64,000 nt of DNA from an uncultured bacterium (GTDB lineage Bacteria > CSSED10-310 > CALFER01): the NCBI GenBank assembly GCA_937951895.1, contig CALFER010000067.1, positions 1-64,000 on the forward strand, read 5' to 3'. A program made the position numbers and the translations under genes. Below are positions 1 through 8,476 of this stretch, piece by piece. The stretch's first letter is position 1; every line of letters starts with the position of its first letter. The notes under the pieces are model-generated. The model was not told the DNA's origin, made no database searches, and saw only the letters and a program-made list of their open reading frames with translations.

Positions 1-2438
1 GTTGCCTGTTCGAGACGAGTTCTGAGCAGATCGGTATTCCATCCCTCAAACACTGGCTCCATCAACGGATCGATCCGATGCAACGCATCTTTGAACCATC
101 CCGCTTGCGCATAACAGCGGATCAGTCGAGGCACGATTTCCGAGGAATCCAATCCGGCTGCCTGCAAGCGATGAATGTAGTGTTCGGCTTGATCGGGTTT
201 CCCGATGTCGAGGGCTGCGTCGGCACAGGCAATCAAAAAATCCGGATCGGAAACGACCCATCGATCCTCGATCGTTTTCGCCAGTTCGAGGGCTCTTTCT
301 GAATAACCTGTCCGGGTCCAGAGAATCACCTTTGTGACCCGATCAGCGCATCCATCCACCTCCGGACGCATCTCGGCGAAAGTCTGAAGCGCGTCGCGAG
401 TTCTTCCCTGTTCGAGTAAGTTTTCAATGCTCGATCGAAGTCCGTTGTCCAAGGAATCGCGGCATTCCTCGCGCTGATCATTATTGATTTTCACGGGCCT
501 TTCCGATTCCATCACCGATACATAGACGGAAAACTCAGCCGGATTCTCCAGGACCAACTCCCGACTTGAAATCCCGGTTGGAATCATGACCCCTCCGGAG
601 GTGGCACGATACGGATCCGGGAACTGAATCCGATACGATCGATCGCTGGTTGCGACGAGATAGACCGGTTGGGAATGCGCGTTGGCGTGAGGATCAACCG
701 ACCCGTACAGCTGACAGTGGGATTGCCCCGCCAATCCGGACAACTTGAATGTCAGTCTTCCGCCTGGGTTCAATACCGCACATTTCCGGACGATGGCATC
801 AGCGGAGGGCATCCCGTCCATGGGATGATCCGTGTAAACAGCTCCGTGTGAATACCGGATGGACAGATGGTGTGTTCCCGGGCGGATGAACAGGGAAAAT
901 GCGAACCCGCCGACCGTACCGTCGCTGGTGCAGGCTTGTCGCGATTCATGATCAACCAGAATCTCGATGTCGGCACTCCGCTCTATGCCCAACGCGATGA
1001 ATCGAACTTCTTCGATTTCACCATCGGAGACCGTCTGTTCGACGGTCAGGGAGTAATCATGGCCGGATTCAATCCGATGATGACCACTCCGTTCCCTGCA
1101 CGTGTCGTCCGGCCCCGCAGGGACGGATCGGAGAGGTGTGCTCGGGAAGAGACGAAAGGTCGATTCGCCACTACCGGGGATCGTGACCCAGCGACCTTCG
1201 TTCCTGTCGTGCTGAACCATCGCAGTGTTGAACTCCCGCCCGAACCAGGAGCGATTGGATTCAGAACCCGGTATGGATTCGTTCCAGAGTGATTCAGGAG
1301 AGATGATGCGTGCCCGGATTTCAGCATACCGGTCACTCCATTCATCATTTTGATCCCGTGTGATCCAGTCTCTGACGGTGCCCGGTTTCGGATCGATCCG
1401 GTGCGCGGCAACCCAGACGTTTTCAGACGGATTGATCCGGACGGAATGCTCTCCGGCAGGGACATACAGAAACACCTTTCTGGGCATGCTGCGCGGGTCA
1501 CCCGCTACGGACTCACGGCATTCCGGGAGCCGGCGGACCCAGATCGAGTTCTGAACGGGGTGATCATCGAGCGCGAGATTGATCCCGATTTCACGTAATT
1601 GTTCAGATGCGTTGAAGGAGATTCCCCGGAAATCGAATACCAGGAGCACCGGACCCTGAATGTTAAAGTTCGTCAATCGGGTCAGTTCAGTCCCGAGAAC
1701 TTCCTGATGCATCCGGATCGTCGGTGAAAAAGGAAGCGGAACAGAATCAACACGCTCACCCGCAAGCAACCTCCGCATCATGACGTATTCCGACCAGACT
1801 GCATGGCGTTGCGTTTGTGAGTCAGCCACGCAGGGTTCCGCTTCGACATTCGACAATCGCTCGATCATCCATGCGGAGACCGGATCGAATTGTGCGATCG
1901 ACTGAATCGCAGTGGTCTGTTTTTCGGTGCCAACCAAGGATTGAAGCAGAGAGTCTCCGGAATTCTGAATACGTTGCCAGTAGATCTCGGATGAAACCAT
2001 CCGGGACACATGGCACGCAATCCGCACAACCTCACCATCGGTGCGGACCGCAACGGTTTCTCCCGGTCCGGGTTCGGCTGTGTAAAACACCGAATCTCCC
2101 TCGTGCTCCAATGATCGGATTTCGCGAAGCGATTCCGCAATCTCCGAACCGTTCCGCGTGTAGAAAGCGTTCCAGAGACTCAAGGATGCAGAACCGGAGA
2201 TTCTTTGAATCCAGAGTGTGGACGAGGCAGGCAGATCAAACCGGATGGTCATGCCCGGTTCGAGATCAACGATGTGTGATCGACTCTCGATGGGCTGAAC
2301 CGGAAGCCATGTCTTTGCGTTTATCGGGTTGTCGAACGGATCGGGCGCTTCCTGTGTCGATGCCGCGCCGGCTATCGCACCGACGCAGTACAGGATAAGC
2401 ATGACAACTCGGAAACAGGAGTCAGAATGATGTTTCAT
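1..2438 (-). CDS. Large exported protein of unknown function, C-terminal part cut by window edge
   Basis: An uninterrupted minus-strand frame runs from an ATG at 2438 through the left edge, giving at least 812 residues. The first 30 residues (MKHHSDSC..., then a hydrophobic stretch ending IAGAAS) look like a signal peptide. Most of the visible protein is Trp/Arg/Ser-rich and probably beta-rich, with no domain I recognise. The last visible 130 or so residues, with alanine-rich helical pairs such as RALELAKTIEDRW and DQAEHYIHRLQAAG, look like TPR-type repeats. The start lies inside the 3' end of the preceding gene (17 bp overlap), so it is the fourth gene of an operon headed by a PgsC-like membrane protein. 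Its role is inferred only from that context: an extracytoplasmic partner of the same envelope system. Confidence 0.75.
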   Translation of the reverse strand, partial: MKHHSDSCFRVVMLILYCVGAIAGAASTQEAPDPFDNPINAKTWLPVQPIESRSHIVDLEPGMTIRFDLPASSTLWIQRISGSASLSLWNAFYTRNGSEIAESLREIRSLEHEGDSVFYTAEPGPGETVAVRTDGEVVRIACHVSRMVSSEIYWQRIQNSGDSLLQSLVGTEKQTTAIQSIAQFDPVSAWMIERLSNVEAEPCVADSQTQRHAVWSEYVMMRRLLAGERVDSVPLPFSPTIRMHQEVLGTELTRLTNFNIQGPVLLVFDFRGISFNASEQLREIGINLALDDHPVQNSIWVRRLPECRESVAGDPRSMPRKVFLYVPAGEHSVRINPSENVWVAAHRIDPKPGTVRDWITRDQNDEWSDRYAEIRARIISPESLWNESIPGSESNRSWFGREFNTAMVQHDRNEGRWVTIPGSGESTFRLFPSTPLRSVPAGPDDTCRERSGHHRIESGHDYSLTVEQTVSDGEIEEVRFIALGIERSADIEILVDHESRQACTSDGTVGGFAFSLFIRPGTHHLSIRYSHGAVYTDHPMDGMPSADAIVRKCAVLNPGGRLTFKLSGLAGQSHCQLYGSVDPHANAHSQPVYLVATSDRSYRIQFPDPYRATSGGVMIPTGISSRELVLENPAEFSVYVSVMESERPVKINNDQREECRDSLDNGLRSSIENLLEQGRTRDALQTFAEMRPEVDGCADRVTKVILWTRTGYSERALELAKTIEDRWVVSDPDFLIACADAALDIGKPDQAEHYIHRLQAAGLDSSEIVPRLIRCYAQAGWFKDALHRIDPLMEPVFEGWNTDLLRTRLEQA

Positions 2439-3420
2439 ATAGTGTGATCACCTGTTGCATCGCCGTGCAGAATGTTTCTCTGGCCGAGGAATCCTTCATC
2501 AGCGAGACCCGGTAGGAGTAACTCAATTCGAGATGCATGAATACTCCGGATGATTGCTCGTTCACGTATCGCGCCTGAATGTTTGAAAAAGCTCCCAATT
2601 CACTGACGTCCATACCGAATTCTCCCACGACCGTCGGATGCAGTACGGATTTGAGTGTTCGGATGACGTGTTCCCAGAACAACGGATGCCGAGGCATCAG
2701 GGCAGCGGGAGAAACGACCAGATCCGTTCCATGAGTCTGACTGTCGACCGGTCGATCTTTATAGCCATGAATCTGGAGCACCATCAAATCGGGATGCCGA
2801 TCAACCATTGCGCGTGTCGCGACATGGAAATAAGTATTCTCGTTGTGCGCCTGATCAGCGGTTCCTTCCGGAGCGCTCGGATCGGATATGTCCGTCCTGA
2901 CATTGCGCTGCACGGTGCTGCTGAAGAACGCACATGCTGAAGTATGTTCAATCAATTCGAGGCCGATCGATGAACTGTACAGATCAGATCGGGCGTGTGG
3001 TGTCTGGAGCAACACAGGTCGCGATTCACGCGGTTTTTCAGAAAAAAAATAGATCCCTCTCCCCTCAACTCGATCGGCTTTTTCATGAATGGCGATGAAG
3101 GGTCTCCGATCCTTGGTCCGGACTCTCGTCAGTGCCATCCCGATTGAATCGAGTGAGTCGATTACCGTGGCATGGTTGCTCAGATCACCCGTCTGCGTCA
3201 TGGTCAGAATCTCGTCGATTGCAATTCGGAATCGCGATAACTCTTCCGGAGACGGTACTCGATACGCTGAATTTCTGCTGGACTCAAGAGCCTGCTTCAA
3301 GGCGGAGGACACTGCGATCCGTTTCGCGGAGGATCCGCTTTTCGCCGAAGCGGTTCCGGGAAGCGCGGCAACCGATCCGACCAGACTCAGTATTGTCATG
3401 GGAAAAATGATGCTTTTCAT
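2422..3420 (-). CDS. Exported hydrolase-like protein (possible polyglutamate/N-formylglutamate hydrolase type)
   Basis: 332 residues with a clear signal peptide (MKSIIFPM, hydrophobic core, cleavage near TASA-KSG). The central region has features of zinc amidohydrolases/carboxypeptidase-like folds: a TPHARSD motif (His142), acidic residues in GLELIEH, an LQIHGYKD motif (His218) and a late HLELSYSYR motif (Glu298). The pattern recalls N-formylglutamate amidohydrolases and poly-gamma-glutamate hydrolases, but I cannot assign a family with certainty. The same domain architecture recurs, with changes, at the C-terminus of the PgsC-like protein encoded at 5861-8275. The gene overlaps its upstream neighbour by 4 bp (ATGA), which implies translational coupling. 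If the operon handles a glutamyl polymer, this would be the trimming or release enzyme (inference). Confidence 0.6.
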   Translation of the reverse strand: MKSIIFPMTILSLVGSVAALPGTASAKSGSSAKRIAVSSALKQALESSRNSAYRVPSPEELSRFRIAIDEILTMTQTGDLSNHATVIDSLDSIGMALTRVRTKDRRPFIAIHEKADRVEGRGIYFFSEKPRESRPVLLQTPHARSDLYSSSIGLELIEHTSACAFFSSTVQRNVRTDISDPSAPEGTADQAHNENTYFHVATRAMVDRHPDLMVLQIHGYKDRPVDSQTHGTDLVVSPAALMPRHPLFWEHVIRTLKSVLHPTVVGEFGMDVSELGAFSNIQARYVNEQSSGVFMHLELSYSYRVSLMKDSSARETFCTAMQQVITLYETSF

Positions 3421-5864
3421 TCATTCGACGACCGGGTAAAGAATCGAAGATACATTGGTTCCGATCGAGTGGTCGTCAGAGTGAGATGGTACGATCCGGG
3501 GGGGACATCGTCCTGGAGAGGGAAATACAGATTCCCGGCTCGATACTGGAAATCACCGGTCGTCGCCCGAAGTGGTTCTCCGGAAGAAACACGACCCGCC
3601 CACTTCCTCGTCGGAACAGTCAATCGATGCGCCACGGTATTTCTGACCGAATCATCGATCTCAAGGCATTCAGCCGTCAGATCGATCTCAGAGCCGTCAT
3701 CCTCCGGCAAATAGACCACGATGTTCAAACCGGCGGGTTCCCATGAGTCTTTCGTGAAGTCGATCTCGAGCGGATGCCGGGCATCCATCGAATACACCCG
3801 ACGTACCGTTGATCTGAAGCCTTCCACGATGAATCCGTCTGTTCCTCTCACCCAGAACAAATCCTTGCCCGACGACGACACGATGCGGACCGAATGATCA
3901 CCCTGGACGATTCCTGTGAGGTGAAAGATCCCCTCACGAGTCAGAGGTCTGAATTTCAGTTTTTGTGCGCCATCCAGATACACACAAAGATCGCTCCACT
4001 TCTCCGATTGAAGCCGGTAACGAATCGTGATCCGATCACTCCCCGACTCATCGGAGGTGTGGCGCAGTCGCACCTCGCGATCCGGTTCGATCACGATGGA
4101 TACGGAATCATTGTCCGCCCGAGTATCCTCGGGGCACTGGTCGAAGATATAGAGCGGGTTCGCGTCGCTGACCGGATGAAGTGAGACGAACCGGGTAGCG
4201 GCAGGAACCGTCTGATTACGCTGCGGGAGTTCAACTACTCCGATTGGCAGGTGAATCGGATTGATGCGACCGGAATCTTTCAATTCCGCCGAGTTGAGCG
4301 GTTTGAAGTAAAACCATTGCGGATCGGAATCAGGCATCAGGAACAGGGGATCGTCGACCGCATCGGATATCGCGTCGATCGATTCGAGGATGGTCGTCAG
4401 TCGTGTGAGACGACTGAAAAAAGCGACATCGGTCGGTTTGTCCGCCCAGATGCATAATGTTGCAGCCGACTTGGGCGGCGTCAGGAAAAATCGCTCGGGA
4501 AAACTCGGACACCGCTCATCCGGGTCGATTGGACGATCACCATAGCGCGCGAACCGTGAGGAGGAAACAGACCCTTCGAGCGTTCCCGTGTCGATGACCT
4601 TGTGCTTCGCATCCTTGAATTCGTAATGTACTAACAGGCTTTCGTCGACAGTCTCACGAAAAACCGGAATCCGGCAGACAATCTTGATCGGCCCCGTCGC
4701 TTCCTGATAGTCGAGTTGGGGGATATCAACGATGATCGCAGGTTCCGAATCGCTGTTCGAACGATAGTAACTGGTCGAACGAACCGGAATCTCATGCTGA
4801 TTCGTCATCTCCTCCGAAACCAGCATGACGGACGGCGGAACCGGCGTCAGCGAGGCGGAAACCGAATCGATGGCGGATCGGATCGATGCGACATGTTTGC
4901 CCTGTGGGATCCTGATCCGAGCAGGAGTATTCGAATCCAGTTCCATCGCCTCTTCCTGCTGATCACATGCCTGTGAAAGAAAAGTATAGTAAATCGTCGT
5001 TGCTGTCTCAGTCGCAATCTCGATCTCCCCGGGACCTTGAACCGTCAGGAGAAGCGGGGTCGACGAGTCGAGTCTGAGTTGATCCGCCGTATATTCTTCG
5101 CCCAGGATCGGGATTTCATCATTGAACAGGTAGAGCGCTCGCGTCAGATAATCCTCACCACTGCGACCTTCAGCCGGTATCTGCTGCCAGACATCGCTCA
5201 GAAACCGCTTTAACTCGATTTCCTTGACCTTGTTGCCGAACAGATTGTGCCGGCTCAACTTCGCCTTGAGCCGTGACTTGAGCGGCAATACAGCACTCAG
5301 TTCCCGCCCCTTGAGCATGTCTTCATGACGATAAGCCCGGATCGAAGCGGACCCATCGAGAGGTTCGGCAAGTTGTACTCTCAGAAATCGAATCTCATCC
5401 GAATCGGTTTCCGTTCGGAACTTGAAGATCCGCGAATCACACGGAATACGATCCTCGTTCAAATAAAACGCCGATGTCATCAGAAAACCGGATTGTTGAT
5501 CCATCCAACTGCTGTGGCGTGTCTTCTGCCATATCACTCGTTCAGAAACCTCTGATCCGTCTGCATCGAGAATGGCGATGTTCAGAGCGTATTCAAACAT
5601 CATCTCCGGGCCAATCGATTCTTGATTGTTGATATCGAGATTCGAAATGAGTTCGATGGTCGTTTCTCCGGGTTGAATCCTGAACAGAGCGCTTCGAGCC
5701 GATTCGATCTGATATGCCAACACACGGTGCGATCGGTTCATGAGTTCGTCAATCTCAGCGATCGGACTCGGGAGCCCTTGTGTCAACCATGCGGAAAAAG
5801 TCACCGCAGACAGAATCAGGGTGAGGGCAATCGCGGACCGTCCTGTAAAATCATGCGATTTCAT
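3417..5864 (-). CDS. Large membrane-anchored exported protein of unknown function
   Basis: 815 residues. Residues about 10-30 form one hydrophobic segment that could be an uncleaved signal anchor or signal peptide; the rest is hydrophilic and rich in beta-prone segments, with no recognisable catalytic motif. It starts with ATG overlapping the stop of the PgsC-like gene (ATGA) and its own stop overlaps the next start in the same way, so it is the second gene of a tightly coupled operon. The size and topology suggest a periplasmic or surface scaffold working with the membrane protein upstream. I see no homology to CapA/PgsA metallophosphatases, the usual third component of a poly-gamma-glutamate system. 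Confidence 0.75.
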   Translation of the reverse strand: MKSHDFTGRSAIALTLILSAVTFSAWLTQGLPSPIAEIDELMNRSHRVLAYQIESARSALFRIQPGETTIELISNLDINNQESIGPEMMFEYALNIAILDADGSEVSERVIWQKTRHSSWMDQQSGFLMTSAFYLNEDRIPCDSRIFKFRTETDSDEIRFLRVQLAEPLDGSASIRAYRHEDMLKGRELSAVLPLKSRLKAKLSRHNLFGNKVKEIELKRFLSDVWQQIPAEGRSGEDYLTRALYLFNDEIPILGEEYTADQLRLDSSTPLLLTVQGPGEIEIATETATTIYYTFLSQACDQQEEAMELDSNTPARIRIPQGKHVASIRSAIDSVSASLTPVPPSVMLVSEEMTNQHEIPVRSTSYYRSNSDSEPAIIVDIPQLDYQEATGPIKIVCRIPVFRETVDESLLVHYEFKDAKHKVIDTGTLEGSVSSSRFARYGDRPIDPDERCPSFPERFFLTPPKSAATLCIWADKPTDVAFFSRLTRLTTILESIDAISDAVDDPLFLMPDSDPQWFYFKPLNSAELKDSGRINPIHLPIGVVELPQRNQTVPAATRFVSLHPVSDANPLYIFDQCPEDTRADNDSVSIVIEPDREVRLRHTSDESGSDRITIRYRLQSEKWSDLCVYLDGAQKLKFRPLTREGIFHLTGIVQGDHSVRIVSSSGKDLFWVRGTDGFIVEGFRSTVRRVYSMDARHPLEIDFTKDSWEPAGLNIVVYLPEDDGSEIDLTAECLEIDDSVRNTVAHRLTVPTRKWAGRVSSGEPLRATTGDFQYRAGNLYFPLQDDVPPGSYHLTLTTTRSEPMYLRFFTRSSNE

Positions 5865-8275
5865 CTCTCATCCTCCATCAGAATCAAAGCCGAAGCGCGA
5901 CTCATACGCATGGAATAGACCGCATTCCGGATGGCATCATCCGATTGACCGACAGTGAGTGCATCCCGGGGGAAGGCTGCGGGATGCAGAAGGATGTTTC
6001 GTGCAGGAGTATCGGAGTGTTCTTCGAGCATGAGCAAATCGATTCCCAGGATCGGGTCGTGCACCAGGCGGATCGAATAGCCCCGATCTTCGGAAAGTGT
6101 CGTCAATTGCTTCAGATACATGACATTCTGCGTCCTCACATACATCGCGAAGCATTCGGAAGCCTGCTCGATGAACGGTCGAATCGCCTCTCCCTCTGCT
6201 TTCGTAAACGGCTTGGATGCGGACAAGAGCGTCGCACCGGGCTCGGTCGATGTCAGCCATCCGAGTTGTCCGACCACCGGATCCGGAATGTCGGTTGCGA
6301 CAAGTTCTTCGCGGTAGGCTTTCGAGAACCATAACGACACGAACTGACCCATTTTGAAGCTGGAATTATATGCGTATTGGGCATTGGAATTGTGAGAATA
6401 ACCGGATTCTTCCCGATTGCCGGCACCGGATCGGAGTTCCAGGCCTGTCGCCTTCAACACCTCGAGCGCCTGGTTGATGTCTCCGGTTTTCCGTTCCGTT
6501 TCTTCCAGGATGACCGAGGAATCCGCCAGCACGTCGATCCCGTCGTTCGCAAGGTTTCCAGCACCGCGAATCTGCAAGGCAGTCAATGGACCGACGTTGA
6601 TGAATTCCCTGTGAACGACCTGATGCATCAATTGGAACATCGATTGCCGGTTCTGTAAATGTGTGACATCGAATTCATCGATTTCCTTGCGGCGACTGAC
6701 TCCGGACACCAACAGCGCTCGAGCGTTCAATCTCTGAAACATGTCGATCCCGATATCCAGTGTCCGAATCTCGGTGAGCGGATGCGGCACCTCGATCACA
6801 TAACTGGCCGCAGGGCCTTTTCTGAAGAGGAAAACACCGTGAAATGCATCTTTTGCGGATCCCATCACGGCGCATACCGACTCCGCTGCTCCCGGTTCAG
6901 TTATCTCGATGAACTCCATTCCATGCTTTTTGAGCGCGTCATTGAAGGCCTCCACACCTTGACCGGTCATCGGCCGATCACGCCGGATTGATCGGATGAG
7001 GGGGACGGCCAGCTTCTTTTCGATGTCCGAAAGTTGCCTGAGACTCGGAACTGCGTACTGATTCCCATGAATCAGATGCTGTGGCGCGTGACTGCGGAAC
7101 CAACTCGGCACACCGCCGATCACCGTTTGGCTGACCAGCGAGGTTGCCCCGGCAGGCGGGATTGAATCCGAGTGTTTCGTTGAGGACGACTCCCCGGGAA
7201 GGTACACATTGAACATCACACTCAACAGCATACCGATGAGGAACGAAAAGAATGAAGTCTGGATGGATATCCTCGCGATTTTTATAAATGACCCCCGAGT
7301 CCACATTTCGAAGGCGATCAGTGAAGGCAGAATGTAGGCGAATCCATACACATCGGTCGCTGTAAATCCCGGTTTCGCATGGGCCAGTATAAAACCGGCA
7401 CTGATTTTCAGTATGAATCCGATCGAAAACAGAAAAAACAGTTTTCGAGGCCCTTCAACGGTCACATTGCGCATGATCCGGAACGAAACCAGAGTTTTCC
7501 CGATCCATACGATCAAGCCGGCCTCGATGAACGTCGTCAGAATTTTCAACGGTGTCAACCAGGCTATTCCCAGTAGCGCCGGAATCAGCATGCCATGATA
7601 GGACCATCCGTAGAGGTGTTTGTTGCGGGCAGCGAAGAACGATCCCATGAGAAGAATGAGGTAGTACTGCGGGCTGTCTGCGAAATCCGTTGCCATTTTG
7701 GAATAGAAGAGCTCGAAGGCATTGACGGAAAAATTCGTATAGGGAATGAGAACGAAGCGGGTCAGGAGAAACGTCGAGCCGATCACGACGACGGATGGAA
7801 TCAGATTGCGCCGGAAGCCATGACGCCAGAAAATGTTGGCCATCAATGGCACGATGATCAACCCCGTTGAATGGAACTCGTTCCGAAAATCCACATTCAG
7901 ACCGACCGATCGATTCAGGAAATCGCCGATCAGCGGAAGCAGCGGGCCTTCCATCGCGGATTTCACGAGAATGCTGATGCAGAACAGGGCAAAAAAGGCA
8001 TCCTGCCCGAAGAAACTCGTCCAGGTGCCTGATTTTGAGAATCCTTCGGACAGCAGACGAAGAACGAGATATGAAATGATCGCTTCGATGACGATGACAA
8101 TGGCACTGATCGGCTTGACAATAAAAATGGGCGCGAGGTATCCCGGAACGATCAGACCGCTGAAGTTCCATCCCAGCGTTTCGGCGAAAACCGTCGAGAT
8201 ACCGAGGCCGATGAAAACCGGAGGAATGACGGAATTGGAAAGACCATTATCGGGAAATATTGGTAGTGGTGGCAT
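5861..8275 (-). CDS. PgsC/CapC-like polytopic membrane protein with C-terminal hydrolase-like domain
   Basis: 804 residues from the ATG at 8275; in-frame TTG at 8365 and ATG at 8323 are alternatives. I prefer 8275 because a GGGGAGG lies 13 nt upstream and the membrane domain then begins at once. Residues about 10-120 match the poly-gamma-glutamate synthase subunit PgsC/CapC (an ETLGWNFSGLIVPGYLAP motif, then long hydrophobic helices). A second copy follows at about 200-300 (HGMLIPALLGIAWLTP). Membrane segments end near residue 370. The remaining 430 residues are soluble and contain EVPHPLTE (about 495) and LQIRG (about 567), resembling the exported hydrolase encoded two genes downstream but with Arg replacing its second His. 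PgsC normally works with PgsB ligase; none is visible here. First gene of a four-gene operon. Confidence 0.75.
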   Translation of the reverse strand: MPPLPIFPDNGLSNSVIPPVFIGLGISTVFAETLGWNFSGLIVPGYLAPIFIVKPISAIVIVIEAIISYLVLRLLSEGFSKSGTWTSFFGQDAFFALFCISILVKSAMEGPLLPLIGDFLNRSVGLNVDFRNEFHSTGLIIVPLMANIFWRHGFRRNLIPSVVVIGSTFLLTRFVLIPYTNFSVNAFELFYSKMATDFADSPQYYLILLMGSFFAARNKHLYGWSYHGMLIPALLGIAWLTPLKILTTFIEAGLIVWIGKTLVSFRIMRNVTVEGPRKLFFLFSIGFILKISAGFILAHAKPGFTATDVYGFAYILPSLIAFEMWTRGSFIKIARISIQTSFFSFLIGMLLSVMFNVYLPGESSSTKHSDSIPPAGATSLVSQTVIGGVPSWFRSHAPQHLIHGNQYAVPSLRQLSDIEKKLAVPLIRSIRRDRPMTGQGVEAFNDALKKHGMEFIEITEPGAAESVCAVMGSAKDAFHGVFLFRKGPAASYVIEVPHPLTEIRTLDIGIDMFQRLNARALLVSGVSRRKEIDEFDVTHLQNRQSMFQLMHQVVHREFINVGPLTALQIRGAGNLANDGIDVLADSSVILEETERKTGDINQALEVLKATGLELRSGAGNREESGYSHNSNAQYAYNSSFKMGQFVSLWFSKAYREELVATDIPDPVVGQLGWLTSTEPGATLLSASKPFTKAEGEAIRPFIEQASECFAMYVRTQNVMYLKQLTTLSEDRGYSIRLVHDPILGIDLLMLEEHSDTPARNILLHPAAFPRDALTVGQSDDAIRNAVYSMRMSRASALILMEDER

Positions 8276-8396
8276 TTGTTGACATGAACCTCCCCGGTCA
8301 TCTTTGTGCAAAGCTGATGCCATCGAGTCTGCCCTGCCCGATGCCGGGAGACACTCTGAGGACAATTGGGCGTGTTCGGGATACGTCCTTGGAGTT

Positions 8397-8426
8397 TTGG
8401 CACGGTATTGGAATAGGTCTTATAAT
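8397..8426 (+). promoter_or_regulatory. Sigma70-type promoter for the exoprotein gene cluster
   Basis: TTGGCA (8397-8402, 5 of 6 consensus) is followed after 18 nt by a perfect TATAAT (8421-8426). The predicted start near 8433 leaves a 5' leader of about 44 nt before the GTG start at 8477, which has a GAGGAGGT ribosome site. It is the best promoter match in the window and fits a highly transcribed secreted-protein cluster. Confidence 0.7.
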
Positions 8427-8476
8427 AGTGGTTCCGCTTCCGTGGCGAAGCTGTTCCCTGAAGAGGAGGTTCTTGC

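Noticed and set aside
1817..2398. Plus-strand open frame of 193 codons
   Set aside because: It lies antisense to the long minus-strand exported protein gene, is Arg/Ser-rich and has no ribosome site or domain.
8397..8416. Sigma54-like element (TGGCACG then TTGGA)
   Set aside because: The -12 element lacks the GC at the required distance, and an excellent sigma70 promoter overlaps the same bases.
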